NCBI GenBank assembly: GCA_023429995.1
Contig: JAEZCE010000046.1
Coordinates: 170,297 to 234,296 of the forward strand
DNA: 64,000 bases
Direction: 5' to 3'
From: Bacillota bacterium
GTDB taxonomy: Bacteria > Bacillota > UBA4882 > UBA8346
Part shown: one piece after another, positions 17,100 through 25,693 of the stretch
Layout of the letters: every line of letters starts with the position of its first letter
Numbering within the stretch: position 1 is the first letter of the stretch
Notes under the pieces: model-generated
Database searches by the model: none
Seen by the model: the letters and a program-made list of their open reading frames with translations, nothing else
Told to the model about the DNA's origin: nothing
Translations under genes and position numbers: made by a program

Positions 17100-18293
17100 T
17101 TAAGAAAACACCTTCCGAAGCCAGGGTATTTTGCGGATTAATCCACTAAACCCGAAACAAATCGGAACGATGATGATGACCATGAGTATCATCTTGAATA
17201 ACGGGTATAGGGAAATCCCCCGCGCCATTAAAGTGATTCCTATAAGAATTGGGGCGTGGAACACATATACCCCAAAGCCGTTACTGGAAAGGAATTTACT
17301 GATTTTCCCCTGATGATTATATCTCTCACGGAATAATACCACTAAGCCGAGACAAACTCCAACACAGAAGAATGATTCCCAAAGAGCATAAGCAAAGCTT
17401 TGCCAATAAAGGCCGCCATTAAACCTTGCCATTCCTTTGAAAGCGTCTCCGGTTACCATCAATACCAGCCACAAAGGAATCCCGGCTCCCAATGTGATTT
17501 TAAACCAGGTCATTCCAAACCGGTAGGGAATATTCAAGAATAAATTATGACGGTAAGCAAATATCCCCACGACAAAAAGTACGACATAGGCCGTAAAGTA
17601 GCATAGTTGCATATTAAAAAATGATGTCCCGATAGGTTGCGCCCATCGCACCAAGAAAGCGCCGGCACTGATGAATACCATTATCGCTATAACCTGGGCA
17701 TGGGTTACTAAAAAGGTTTCATTCCGTTGCCGGGTTTCTTTTTTCGGTATTATCGCCCTTGCTAACCCATAAAGGAGCGAAAATATCAGTAAAGCAACGG
17801 CAAACCATAAAGGCCCGCTGGAACCGATGAATTGAAAAGTGATGATATACTTCCAGTATTGGCTTAGGAAATCGACAGGCATTGTATGTTCGAAAGACAA
17901 GCGGATCAAAGTATTCAGGGGCTCGATGAATAACATATAAATTAAGGCGGGAATGCCCAAGCGGAATAACCGGTCGGTAATGAATCGAACAGTCCCTTTT
18001 TTATCATAAGAACCCGGTACAAAGTAGCCGGCAATTAAAAAAAGGAAACCCATAAAATAGGCCTGAGTGAACGAGCCGTATATGCCGAAGAGAATAGTGG
18101 AAAACACATCCAGCGTTCTTTTTTCAACATAATACCAGCTGCCAAAACTGCTATAGGTTACATTAAGATGCATTATGACGACGAAAATAATCATCAGCCA
18201 ACGCAGATTGTCGATAAACAACAGCCGTTTCCCCGGCTCCGGATTGAGCTGCGATTGGACAGTCGCTAAACCGGGATTTTTTTGAACTGCCAT
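17100..18293 (-). CDS. Acyltransferase-3 family membrane protein
   Basis: 397 residues with about ten hydrophobic helices. The N-terminal RLLFIDNLRWLMIIFVVIMH is the family hallmark (RLxxLDxLRxxxxxxVVxxH), and GVYVFHAPILIGI near the C-terminus matches the last helices of O-acyltransferases. Such proteins transfer acyl groups, often acetyl, to sugars or polyols at the membrane. The ATG at 18293 has GGAGG upstream; a TTG one codon earlier is less likely. Acceptor unknown. Confidence 0.85.
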   Translation of the reverse strand: MAVQKNPGLATVQSQLNPEPGKRLLFIDNLRWLMIIFVVIMHLNVTYSSFGSWYYVEKRTLDVFSTILFGIYGSFTQAYFMGFLFLIAGYFVPGSYDKKGTVRFITDRLFRLGIPALIYMLFIEPLNTLIRLSFEHTMPVDFLSQYWKYIITFQFIGSSGPLWFAVALLIFSLLYGLARAIIPKKETRQRNETFLVTHAQVIAIMVFISAGAFLVRWAQPIGTSFFNMQLCYFTAYVVLFVVGIFAYRHNLFLNIPYRFGMTWFKITLGAGIPLWLVLMVTGDAFKGMARFNGGLYWQSFAYALWESFFCVGVCLGLVVLFRERYNHQGKISKFLSSNGFGVYVFHAPILIGITLMARGISLYPLFKMILMVIIIVPICFGFSGLIRKIPWLRKVFS

Positions 18294-18296
18294 CAA

Positions 18297-18502
18297 AGGA
18301 CCGACCTCCTTTAATTTAAAAAATTTCTAGGAAATAATTCCAAAGTTCCTTTCAAACCGAGGATAGCCTTGGTTCTCACTCCTTTCTTCTGAAATTGATT
18401 CCTCCCTCTTTCTCTTTCCAACTGGAAATCCTATCAAAATATATTCGTCTTTCACGTCGATGACAATCGTAGTCTCACATGTCTTTCATAAAAAACAAAA
18501 AA
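18297..18502. other. Intergenic region upstream of the acyltransferase gene
   Basis: About 200 bp between the acyltransferase start and MITE copy B. It contains T-rich tracts and the acyltransferase binding site but no recognisable consensus promoter, RNA structure or ORF. Confidence 0.3.
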
Positions 18503-18635
18503 GAAGCTGCCCAAAAAGTAATGTAAAATCGATAAAAAATACAATATATCACCTTATCAGATAAGCCGACATCCATATATTGTATTTCTTGATCGTGGGT
18601 GCCATCAGGCACGAATTCCTTTTGGGACAGCCCCT
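18503..18635. repeat. MITE-like palindromic element, copy B
   Basis: About 133 bp. Left end GAAGCTGCCCAAAAAG (18503-18518), right end TTTTGGGACAGCCCCTC. Inner arms AAATACAATATATCA and ATATATTGTATTTC are the same core as the other copies. An extra GTGCC-ATCA-GGCAC hairpin lies near the right end. It is located between lepA (3' end) and the acyltransferase gene (5' end). Confidence 0.8.
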
Positions 18636-18735
18636 CGGCCTAAATGCCGTAATTTATAGTGTTATCAATCTGATTCCGTAAGGTATTGGCCCAAATAAAT
18701 AATTTTTTTGCCAATCGCCCGATGATGATCATTGG

Positions 18736-20535
18736 TTAGTCTTCAATTTTTAAAACCGCCAGAAACGCCTCCTGGGGAACTTCCACCGATCCCAGCTGTT
18801 TCATCCGCTTTTTGCCTTCTTTTTGCTTTTCCAGCAGTTTCCGTTTTCGGCTGATATCGCCGCCGTAACATTTGGCCAGCACATCCTTGCGCATGGCTTT
18901 GATGGTTTCACGGGCAATAATCTTGCTGCCGACAGCGGCCTGAATCGGGACTTCGAATAATTGACGGGGGATAATCTCTTTTAGTTTCTCCGCCAGCTGT
19001 CTGCCCCGCTGGTAGGCCCGGTCGCGGTGAACGATAGCTGACAGGGCGTCAACCACTTTTTCACTGATCATGATATCCAGCTTGACCAGTTCCGCCGGTT
19101 TATGCCCCAGGTATTCATAATCTAAAGAAGCATAACCCCGGGAACGGGATTTCAGTTTATCAAAAAAGTCCATCAATATTTCGGCCAGCGGCAATTCATA
19201 GGTAAGCATCACCCGGGTCTCGGTGATATACTCCATGTTTTTGAAAACGCCCCGCTTCTCCTGACACAATTCCATAGTGGTCCCCACAAACTCACTGGGC
19301 AAAATGATGGTGGCCTTGACAACCGGTTCTTCCAGATGTTCCAGATAATTGGCCGCCGGCAACTCCGCCGGATTGGAAATGCTGTTTACCTCGCCGTTGG
19401 TCAGATAGACTTTATAAATAACGCTGGGAGCTGTGGCAATCAGGTTTAAATTGTATTCCCTTTCCAATCGTTCCTGAATGATTTCCATGTGCAAAAGTCC
19501 CAGAAATCCGCAACGGAAACCAAAACCCAGCGCCGTGGAACTCTCCGCCTCGAAAACTAGCGCCGCATCATTGAGGTTCAATTTTTCAAGAGCGTCCCGC
19601 AATTCGCCGTAAGCCGCGTTATCAACCGGGTAGAGTCCGCAATAAACCATCGGCTGTACCGGACGGTATCCCGGCAAAGGAAGCAAGGCCGGGTTAGCGG
19701 CATCGGTAATGGTGTCTCCCACCCGGACATCTTTCACTTCTTTCATGGATGCAACCACAAAGCCCACTTCTCCGGCTTCCAACTGGGGAGCCGGAGTCGG
19801 CGCCGGGCGGAATGTTCCGAGCTCCGTCACTTCGAATTCTTTTCCCGTGGCCATCATTCGGATTTTCCGGCCCACCGACAACCGTCCCTCCATCACCCGA
19901 ACATAGGCGATGGCGCCGCGGTATGAGTCAAACAACGAGTCGAAAATCAAAGCTTTTAGCGGTAGCCGCACATCACCGGCGGGCGGCTTGATTCTGGACA
20001 CAATCGCCTCCAAAATGTCTTCCGTCCCCAGGCCGGTCTTGGCGCTGGCCAAAATACATTCTTCGGGAGGGATCCCAATAATATCTTTAATTTCGTTTCT
20101 GGTCTTCTCCGGGTCGGCGCTGGGCAGGTCGACCTTGTTAATGACCGGGATAATATCCAAATTGAGGTCCACTGCCAAATACAGGTTAGCGATGGTCTGA
20201 GCTTCAACCCCCTGGGTGGCATCAACCACCAGTAATGCTCCGTCGCAAGCCTTGAGGGACCGCGAAACCTCGTAAGTAAAATCCACATGACCGGGGGTGT
20301 CGATCAAATTGAGAATATAAGTCTCCCCGTTCTTGGCTTTATATTGCAATCGAACAGCCTGGGCTTTGATGGTTATGCCCCGTTCCCGTTCCAGATCCAT
20401 GGAGTCCAGAACTTGTTCGGTCATTTCCCGTTCACTTAAGGCGCCGGTATATTCCAGCAAACGATCGGCTAGAGTTGATTTCCCATGGTCAATGTGAGCG
20501 ATAATGCAAAAGTTGCGAATATTGGTCTGTATCAA
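18736..20535 (-). CDS. lepA: Elongation factor 4 (LepA)
   Basis: 599 residues from a TTG at 20535, chosen because GGAGG lies 7 bp upstream and the protein then begins LIQTNIRNF as usual for LepA; the frame is open to 20559. Translational GTPase thought to back-translocate or assist ribosomes. Seen: P-loop AHIDHGKSTLADRLL, switch II DTPGHVDF, NKVDLP, SAKTGLG, and the LepA-specific C-terminal domain with AVGSKIIARETIKAMRKDVLAK and CYGGDISRKRKLLEKQK. A candidate promoter lies just upstream. Confidence 0.97.
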   Translation of the reverse strand: MIQTNIRNFCIIAHIDHGKSTLADRLLEYTGALSEREMTEQVLDSMDLERERGITIKAQAVRLQYKAKNGETYILNLIDTPGHVDFTYEVSRSLKACDGALLVVDATQGVEAQTIANLYLAVDLNLDIIPVINKVDLPSADPEKTRNEIKDIIGIPPEECILASAKTGLGTEDILEAIVSRIKPPAGDVRLPLKALIFDSLFDSYRGAIAYVRVMEGRLSVGRKIRMMATGKEFEVTELGTFRPAPTPAPQLEAGEVGFVVASMKEVKDVRVGDTITDAANPALLPLPGYRPVQPMVYCGLYPVDNAAYGELRDALEKLNLNDAALVFEAESSTALGFGFRCGFLGLLHMEIIQERLEREYNLNLIATAPSVIYKVYLTNGEVNSISNPAELPAANYLEHLEEPVVKATIILPSEFVGTTMELCQEKRGVFKNMEYITETRVMLTYELPLAEILMDFFDKLKSRSRGYASLDYEYLGHKPAELVKLDIMISEKVVDALSAIVHRDRAYQRGRQLAEKLKEIIPRQLFEVPIQAAVGSKIIARETIKAMRKDVLAKCYGGDISRKRKLLEKQKEGKKRMKQLGSVEVPQEAFLAVLKIED

Positions 20536-20594
20536 TGAGTTACCTCCAAGGACTTTCAAATCATAAAAAAAAAGGTTATTACTAACAACATTTT

Positions 20595-20623
20595 AATCTA
20601 TCATATAGGGCTTTGAAAGTCAA
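20595..20623 (-). promoter_or_regulatory. Candidate lepA promoter
   Basis: Minus strand TTGACT (20623-20618), 17 bp, TAGATT (20600-20595), about 60 bp before the lepA start. The string TTCATTGACTTTCAAA that carries the -35 occurs almost identically in the hisD promoter at about 28.3 kb. Confidence 0.6.
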
Positions 20624-20656
20624 TGAAAGCTTCCTGATATCTTTTATTCATCCAAA

Positions 20657-20821
20657 TCAAAAATTTCCGGCCATGACCTCATCGCGAATTGTCTTCTTTT
20701 GGGGAATTCCTTCTGTCCAGGCTTTCAATAAATAACCTAAGGCCCCAGCCTTGATTGCCCCAAAGAGGCAGGGGGCATCCCCGGATACGGTTAGGATATT
20801 ATCCGCCAAAAGTACCCGCAT
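20657..20821 (-). pseudogene. Response-regulator receiver-domain remnant
   Basis: A 54-codon minus-strand frame starts MRVLLADNILTVSGD, like the first strand of a NarL-type receiver (usually MRVLLADDHPL), and continues directly with FGAIKAGALGYLLKAWTEG, which corresponds to the alpha4-beta5 region of a receiver domain. The intervening 55 or so residues, including the phosphorylated Asp, are missing, and no output domain follows. It is a small internally deleted relic between lepA and the next gene. Confidence 0.5.
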
Positions 20822-20853
20822 ACGATTCTACCTCAATTTGAAACATAATCTTT

Positions 20854-21189
20854 TCATTCATATTCATCCCTTGAATCGGTTTTCCCGTCCCGAAAACTTT
20901 TTCGCCATTGAACCTGCAAGGGCTTCGTGTTTACGGTCAAAGCAAAATGGCGGCTATAAATCAGCCATTTCCCGGAATGGTTTCGGACATGGACCGGCGG
21001 TGGTAAAATAATCGTTTCACGCCATTTGGCCGCCTGAATTTGTAGGCCCGAACTTAGCCAACGGCACTGCAGATTCGGTTCGCCTGCGGCCAATAACTTA
21101 CTGGTATTGAGGAGCGTAAGGTAAAAACCGGCTCCGCATAGAAAAGCCGCCATAATCATGATAAAAAACATTTTTAAAAAATTATTCAC
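20854..21189 (-). CDS. Hypothetical membrane-anchored protein (111 aa)
   Basis: Not recognised. The GTG at 21189 follows an AGGGG sequence and gives a protein that starts with a membrane helix (FLKMFFIMIMAAFLCGAGFY) and has a basic extracytoplasmic part of about 80 residues (VRNHSGKWLIYSRHFALTV). The open frame extends to 21237. It lies between lepA and gpr, the position often used by spoIIP in spore formers, but shows no SpoIIP motif. Confidence 0.5.
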   Translation of the reverse strand: MNNFLKMFFIMIMAAFLCGAGFYLTLLNTSKLLAAGEPNLQCRWLSSGLQIQAAKWRETIILPPPVHVRNHSGKWLIYSRHFALTVNTKPLQVQWRKSFRDGKTDSRDEYE

Positions 21190-21268
21190 TTCAGCATACC
21201 CCTTAAAAAATTTTCGTGCTGCGCTCTTCCAAAACACTTTTCGATTCCAATATTCTTCATAAACTCAT

Positions 21269-21970
21269 TCACTCAAAATTCGGTTTACCCATGGTTGGAA
21301 TGATATCTTCGTTCATAATCCGCATAAAACTCGAAAAAACCTCGCTTTCCCGATTGTTTTGATTCCCTTGTTTTTCGTCCCACATGAACTCATAAAGGGT
21401 ATTCCGGAAGCCGGTTTCTTTTCGTAAAAAAAAGGTTGATAACCGGCCCGCCAACGCCTGAGTAAGTTTTCCCGCCAGAAGAGACGAATCGCTTTCAGGC
21501 ATGCCGAAAAAAAATCGATTGCGGAGCCCGCCATTTTTTTTCGATATTTCCGGCGTCTTCTGAAAGCCGATTAAAATTGAAGAACTGTTCAAACCCGATA
21601 ATTCCCATGAGCCGGTATCTAGACTTTCAACCCCTATGAGCATGACTTGGGAAAAATGATTTTTTAATTGGCCTTGCAGTTCTTGAATAAAAGATTTAAA
21701 TGGCGTCGCATTTTCAAGGTTGTCCGGCTCATACACCTGTAATATTATTTTACCGGAACGGTTTGTAAAAGCTGGCAGCTCAGGCTCACTTTCATTTGTC
21801 TGAGTGATATCGGACCACATTCTCGCCAGATTTTCCTTTTGCCGGGTAGCCCATGCCTGGGTCCTGGTCTGGTCGGAGGCCAGGCTGCCGAAGAATCCCA
21901 ATAGGAAAAAGACCACCCCGTAAAACAGGTAGATCTTAATCCATCCTTTTAAATGATTCACCATATCCAT
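21269..21970 (-). CDS. Hypothetical membrane-anchored protein at the spoIIP position
   Basis: 233 residues. One N-terminal membrane helix (IYLFYGVVFFLLGFFGSLA), then an extracytoplasmic domain with IILQVYEPDNLENATPFK and a Leu/Gly/Ser-rich centre. It lies 84 bp downstream of gpr, where Bacillus and many Clostridia encode SpoIIP (gpr-spoIIP-lepA). It lacks the HTHxxE-type zinc ligands of SpoIIP, so it is either a very diverged relative or an unrelated replacement. No function is assigned. Confidence 0.55.
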   Translation of the reverse strand: MDMVNHLKGWIKIYLFYGVVFFLLGFFGSLASDQTRTQAWATRQKENLARMWSDITQTNESEPELPAFTNRSGKIILQVYEPDNLENATPFKSFIQELQGQLKNHFSQVMLIGVESLDTGSWELSGLNSSSILIGFQKTPEISKKNGGLRNRFFFGMPESDSSLLAGKLTQALAGRLSTFFLRKETGFRNTLYEFMWDEKQGNQNNRESEVFSSFMRIMNEDIIPTMGKPNFE

Positions 21971-22054
21971 ATCCCTCCGCCACAGGAATATGAACGCCTG
22001 ATAAATTTTAGAACATCGGCTAATCTTTTTGCTTCCGACTATTCGTTTTCATCC

Positions 22055-23038
22055 TTAGTTCAAATAGCGAAACACTTCTTCGGGGCTGACTCCGGGATGG
22101 ATGGCTATATTTAAGGCGCCTGAGACCACCCGCGCCAGATCGTCAATCATCACATCGATTTCTTTGGGAGTCACTATCAAACTGTTCATGTAAGGGGATA
22201 ATACTCTCTTGATTAAATCCTGCTGGTTAAAAGCCTTAGGGTTGATTAAAGCCGGGGCCATCCGGTTAATTTCAAACATAGCATCATGGACAATGGTTGT
22301 TGCCTCTACTACTGTTGGAACTCCGATGGCTATCACCGGCAGCCCTAAAGTTTGGGGGGTGATCCCCACTCTTTTGTTTCCCAGACCTGATCCCGGATGA
22401 ATGCCGGTGTCCGCCAATTGGATAGTAGCCCCAAGCCGCTGCGTGCTCCTTGAAGCCAAAGCATCGACTGCTATCACAAATTTGGGTTTGGCGCGCTGCA
22501 CGACTCCCATCACAATCTCTCCGGTTTCGATCCCGGTAGTGCCCAAAACCCCTGGCGCAATTGCCGAGAGTGGCCTGAGTCCTCCTTTTTTTTCCGGAGG
22601 TGACGACTCAACCAAATGTCGTGTCACTAAAATATGTTCAACAACCTTAGGGCCTAAGGCATCGGGGGTGGCATTCCAGTTTCCAAGTCCCACCACCAAA
22701 CAAGGATCATTCTCCCCCACACCGATTTTGGCGATAAAGCCTTCAATCTCTTTGGCTACCAAAAAAGCGACTTCTTCCAATTGATCCCGATCACGACTTC
22801 TTAATGAAGGAGATTCCAAAGTTACATAGTAACCCGGAAGTTTACCGATGCTTTTTCCCGCTTCTTCATTTTCCACATGGACCCGGGTAATTAATGTATT
22901 TCCCTGCTTTTCGGTTTGCGTCCCCACTCCCGGTGGTTCCACACCCCTGCTTCGTTCGATGGATAACTCCCTGGATTCTAAAGCTAGATCGGTATGAACC
23001 TCACCTATTTTTTCCAAAGTCTCAAATGTTGTTTCCAA
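22055..23038 (-). CDS. gpr: Germination protease (spore protease GPR)
   Basis: 327 residues, the aspartic-type protease that degrades small acid-soluble proteins when spores germinate. Seen: the N-terminal propeptide region with TDLALESREL (processing near Asp/Leu), IGVGENDPCLVVGLGNWNATPDALGP, IAPGVLGTTGIETGEIV, IAVDALASRS and DTGIHPGSGLGNKR, all GPR signatures. Its presence shows the organism forms endospores. It is divergent from rpsT, the common arrangement. Confidence 0.95.
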   Translation of the reverse strand: METTFETLEKIGEVHTDLALESRELSIERSRGVEPPGVGTQTEKQGNTLITRVHVENEEAGKSIGKLPGYYVTLESPSLRSRDRDQLEEVAFLVAKEIEGFIAKIGVGENDPCLVVGLGNWNATPDALGPKVVEHILVTRHLVESSPPEKKGGLRPLSAIAPGVLGTTGIETGEIVMGVVQRAKPKFVIAVDALASRSTQRLGATIQLADTGIHPGSGLGNKRVGITPQTLGLPVIAIGVPTVVEATTIVHDAMFEINRMAPALINPKAFNQQDLIKRVLSPYMNSLIVTPKEIDVMIDDLARVVSGALNIAIHPGVSPEEVFRYLN

Positions 23039-23066
23039 TTCCTACTCCTTTCAAGCTTTATCCTTT

Positions 23067-23405
23067 TCACAATGGATCCGGCAATATCATTTCCAGCAGC
23101 ACAACTCCGAAATACAAAATTAGTATTCCCGCCAAAGATAGATTCACACCGGAAAACAAGGAACGGATCAAAAAAAGTCCTATTAAAATGCCGATACCAG
23201 CAAAAGTGCAGCGATAACGGTTTATTTTCAGATTGCATAATACATATCGTAAAAAATGAGTAACCAGCGTGGTAATAAATGCTTCCAGTAAAATCAAATA
23301 ACGGCCGCCAAGTTTTAGGTCCGGTATAAGTAAATTTCCGGCTATCATCATCAAGGATATGGAAATAAATCTTAATGCGAATACCACATCATCGCCCCGC
23401 AACAA
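23067..23405 (-). CDS. Small membrane protein of unknown function (112 aa)
   Basis: Three or four hydrophobic helices (FISISLMMIAGNLLI; YLILLEAFITTLVTHFL; GIGILIGLFLIRSLF; GILILYFGVVLLEMIL) with very little outside them. The start is uncertain: TTG at 23405 or a GTG within the next 20 bp, both with weak binding sites. It lies 28 bp upstream of gpr on the same strand and may be a sporulation-related membrane protein by association only. Confidence 0.5.
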   Translation of the reverse strand: MLRGDDVVFALRFISISLMMIAGNLLIPDLKLGGRYLILLEAFITTLVTHFLRYVLCNLKINRYRCTFAGIGILIGLFLIRSLFSGVNLSLAGILILYFGVVLLEMILPDPL

Positions 23406-23507
23406 AGGAATTGGTTAACAATGGATTCAAATTTCCCAGGGAACCCTAATTTGGCTCGGTTTTCAAGTCACCTCTACCTCTTTGGAGACCGTTTCTACTG
23501 GGAGAAC

Positions 23508-23536
23508 TTGTAGCAATCCGGAACTTGTGTTATAAT
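23508..23536 (+). promoter_or_regulatory. Candidate rpsT promoter
   Basis: TTGTAG (23508-23513), 17 bp, consensus TATAAT (23531-23536). It leaves a leader of about 180 nt before rpsT, in which TACACTTTTTAAGTGTA (about 23670-23686) can fold. A second candidate, TTTACA-N18-TAAAAT, lies about 100 bp further on. Confidence 0.55.
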
Positions 23537-23720
23537 GGCTTGGGGTTTAGTAAAATATACCATCTTTTTTTTAAAGTTAAAGGGATGTAAAACGAGTTGA
23601 TCCTTTACAAATCACCATAATTCATGGTAAAATATAGACTGTTAAAAAATCAGGAGTCTTCAAGTATGATACACTTTTTAAGTGTAATATACAGGCTTGC
23701 AGTTTAAGGAGGTGAAGGTA

Positions 23721-23987
23721 TTGCCGAATATTAAATCAGCTAAAAAAAGAGTCTTAGTTGCAGCCGATCATCGTGAAAGAAATATGGCGCAACGTTCCGC
23801 GATGAAGTCTTCTTTAAAGAAAGTTACATCCTCCATTACTGCCGGAGATCCGGAGACTGCTAAGGTCAATTTAAAAGTTGCCATTAAAACTTTAGATGAG
23901 ACCGCCAGCAAAGGATTAATTCATAAGAATCAAGCTGCACGCAGAAAATCAAGATTAACTAAAAAATTAAATGCAATGACGAAATAA
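23721..23987 (+). CDS. rpsT: 30S ribosomal protein S20
   Basis: 88 residues from a TTG at 23721, chosen because AAGGAGG ends 8 bp upstream; the protein then starts LPNIKSAKKRV as in S20. The rest (RNMAQRSAMKSSLKK, KGLIHKNQAARRKSRLTKKL) is the usual basic three-helix S20 that binds 16S rRNA. TTG initiation is known for rpsT in some bacteria and lowers expression. It is divergent from gpr and followed by a terminator. Confidence 0.95.
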   Translation: MPNIKSAKKRVLVAADHRERNMAQRSAMKSSLKKVTSSITAGDPETAKVNLKVAIKTLDETASKGLIHKNQAARRKSRLTKKLNAMTK

Positions 23988-23992
23988 AAAAC

Positions 23993-24026
23993 AAAAAGAG
24001 GCGACAACAACGCCTCTTTTTGTTTT
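23993..24026 (+). terminator. Bidirectional intrinsic terminator (rpsT/hisF)
   Basis: AAAAAGAGGCG and CGCCTCTTTTTG form a stem flanked by A and T tracts on both sides, located between the convergent ends of rpsT and hisF. Confidence 0.9.
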
Positions 24027-24055
24027 CTCTCAATCCATATTCTTCATCCATCTTT

Positions 24056-24826
24056 TCAGGTCCGGACGGCAATTCCTTGCTCAGCGAGATATCGCTTGGC
24101 ATCGCCGACCGAATATTCCCGGTAATGAAATATTGAAGCCGCTAAAACCGCATCTACTTTCCCCTTATTGATACCGGCAGCCAAATGTTCTAAATTTCCG
24201 ACACCCCCGGAGGCAATGACCGGAATTCCGACCGCAGAAGCAACTGCGCAATTCAACTCATTATCATAACCATCTTTGGTGCCGTCCCGATCCATGCTGG
24301 TTAAAAGAATTTCTCCCGCTCCCAGTTTTTCAGCTTTGACCGCCCACTCGATGGCATCGATTCCGGTTGCTGTCCGCCCACCATGAATGTATACTTCCCA
24401 CCCTTGTTCCGGGTCATCTTTCGCCCTGCGGCGGGCATCGATTGCCAATACCACACATTGAGCGCCGAAAAGTTCCGCTCCTTCCGAAATTAAATTGGGG
24501 TTTTCAACGGCGGCGGTATTGATCGCCGTTTTATCGGCGCCGGCAAGCAATATTCCCCGCATATCCTCGGTAGAGGATATGCCCCCTCCGACCGTATAAG
24601 GAATAAACACTCTCTCGGCGACTTTGGCCACCATCTCGGCAACGGTTTTTCGGCGCTCATGAGAGGCTGTAATGTCCAAAAAGACCAACTCATCGGCGCC
24701 CTCCCGGTCATAAAAAGCGCCCAATTCGACTGGATCACCGGCATCCCGGAGGTTAAGAAATTCAGTGCCTTTGACGACCCGGCCGTCTTTCACATCAAGA
24801 CATGGGATAATTCGTTTGGCTAGCAT
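24056..24826 (-). CDS. hisF: Imidazole glycerol phosphate synthase, cyclase subunit
   Basis: 256 residues, (beta/alpha)8 barrel that uses ammonia from HisH to turn PRFAR into IGP and AICAR. Seen: MLAKRIIPCLDVKDGRVVKG with the catalytic Asp in CLDV, TASHERR, GGGISSTEDM, VVLAIDARR, LLTSMDRDGTKDGYD with the second catalytic Asp, and IASGGVG. AGGAG precedes the ATG. It is the last gene of the his operon, separated from hisA by about 100 bp that hold a short repeat. Confidence 0.97.
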   Translation of the reverse strand: MLAKRIIPCLDVKDGRVVKGTEFLNLRDAGDPVELGAFYDREGADELVFLDITASHERRKTVAEMVAKVAERVFIPYTVGGGISSTEDMRGILLAGADKTAINTAAVENPNLISEGAELFGAQCVVLAIDARRRAKDDPEQGWEVYIHGGRTATGIDAIEWAVKAEKLGAGEILLTSMDRDGTKDGYDNELNCAVASAVGIPVIASGGVGNLEHLAAGINKGKVDAVLAASIFHYREYSVGDAKRYLAEQGIAVRT

Positions 24827-24887
24827 GATTTTAGCTCCTGGTCATTTGTTTCGTTTTTCGCATCGGGTGAATCGCTTTAAGTCACTA

Positions 24888-24931
24888 GTAAAACGTTCTT
24901 TAAATAACCACTCATTGATTGTGAACGTTTA
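24888..24931. repeat. Short palindromic repeat, copy 1 (3' of hisA)
   Basis: GTAAAACGTTC, then AAATAACCACTCATTGATT and GTGAACGTTT; the outer AACGTTC and GAACGTT are inverted repeats. A near-identical unit lies at 58892-58934, just past frr. Both copies abut the stop codon of a minus-strand gene, so they could fold in the 3' untranslated region and affect readthrough or mRNA stability. Confidence 0.6.
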
Positions 24932-25693
24932 ATCCGTTAAATTTTTCTGCCATTGAACAACATCCCGATAGGGTAAATCCCCACCGAAAATATCCAGCGC
25001 ACTACCTATGGTCACATCAAGTTTTTTTCGTCCAAGCTTAGCGATGAGATCTAAATCCTCAAAAGACCTTACTCCCCCCGCATAAGTAGTCGGAATGGCG
25101 GTCCAAAGTCCCAACTTTTCAACCAATTCCGGATCGATCCCCTGACGCAGTCCTTCAACATCCACGGCATGAACTAAAAATTCAGCGCAATAGCCGGCCA
25201 ATTCCTGTAAATTTTCAGCATTAACTTGGAAATTAGTAAATGTCCGCCAACGGTTGGTTGTAACAAAATACGCTCCATTTTTAACTCTACAGCTCAAATC
25301 GAGGACTAACTTGTCTTTACCGATTTCCCGGTTGATTCGTTCCAGATTTTTATAACTAACTTCCGCTTCCTCAAAGATATAGGAAGTTACAATTACATGA
25401 GAAGCGCCTTGTCTCAAAAAACAAGCCGCATTCTCCGCCGTGATGCCACCGCCAATCTGCAGTCCGCCCGGAAATGCTTGAAGGGCTTTCAGAGCTTCTC
25501 TTTCGTTTCCAGGTCCCAACATAATGACGTGACCGCCGCTTAAAGAGTCATCTTTGAATATTCGCGCGTAATATGCGGCATCCCTGTCGGAAACATAATT
25601 TTCAATTAGAGGGTGGGAATCATCATGTAAAGTCCCCCCCACAATTTGCTTGACAGCTCCCTGATGAATATCAATGCATGGACGAAACTTCAT
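24929..25693 (-). CDS. hisA: ProFAR isomerase, eukaryotic (HIS6) type HisA
   Basis: 254 residues. It catalyses the Amadori rearrangement of ProFAR to PRFAR. The sequence is not the normal bacterial HisA but the eukaryotic/yeast HIS6 type: FRPCIDIHQGAVKQIVGGTL, YYARIFKDDSLSGGHVIMLGP, LQIGGGI, KLVLDLSCR, TTNRWRTFTNFQVNAENL, FLVHAVDVEGL, and the end GSALDIFGGDL. The operon position between hisH and hisF and the 4-bp overlap with hisH confirm the role. Lateral acquisition or an old bacterial branch of this subfamily are both possible. Confidence 0.93.
   Translation of the reverse strand: MKFRPCIDIHQGAVKQIVGGTLHDDSHPLIENYVSDRDAAYYARIFKDDSLSGGHVIMLGPGNEREALKALQAFPGGLQIGGGITAENAACFLRQGASHVIVTSYIFEEAEVSYKNLERINREIGKDKLVLDLSCRVKNGAYFVTTNRWRTFTNFQVNAENLQELAGYCAEFLVHAVDVEGLRQGIDPELVEKLGLWTAIPTTYAGGVRSFEDLDLIAKLGRKKLDVTIGSALDIFGGDLPYRDVVQWQKNLTD

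Noticed and set aside
18503..18635. MITE copy B as the lepA terminator only
   Set aside because: The same ends and core occur at several unrelated sites, some within operons and beside start codons, so it is a dispersed element even if it may also terminate transcription.
21269..21970. Calling this gene spoIIP from its position
   Set aside because: The HTHxxE zinc motif and other SpoIIP signatures are absent, so position alone is not enough.
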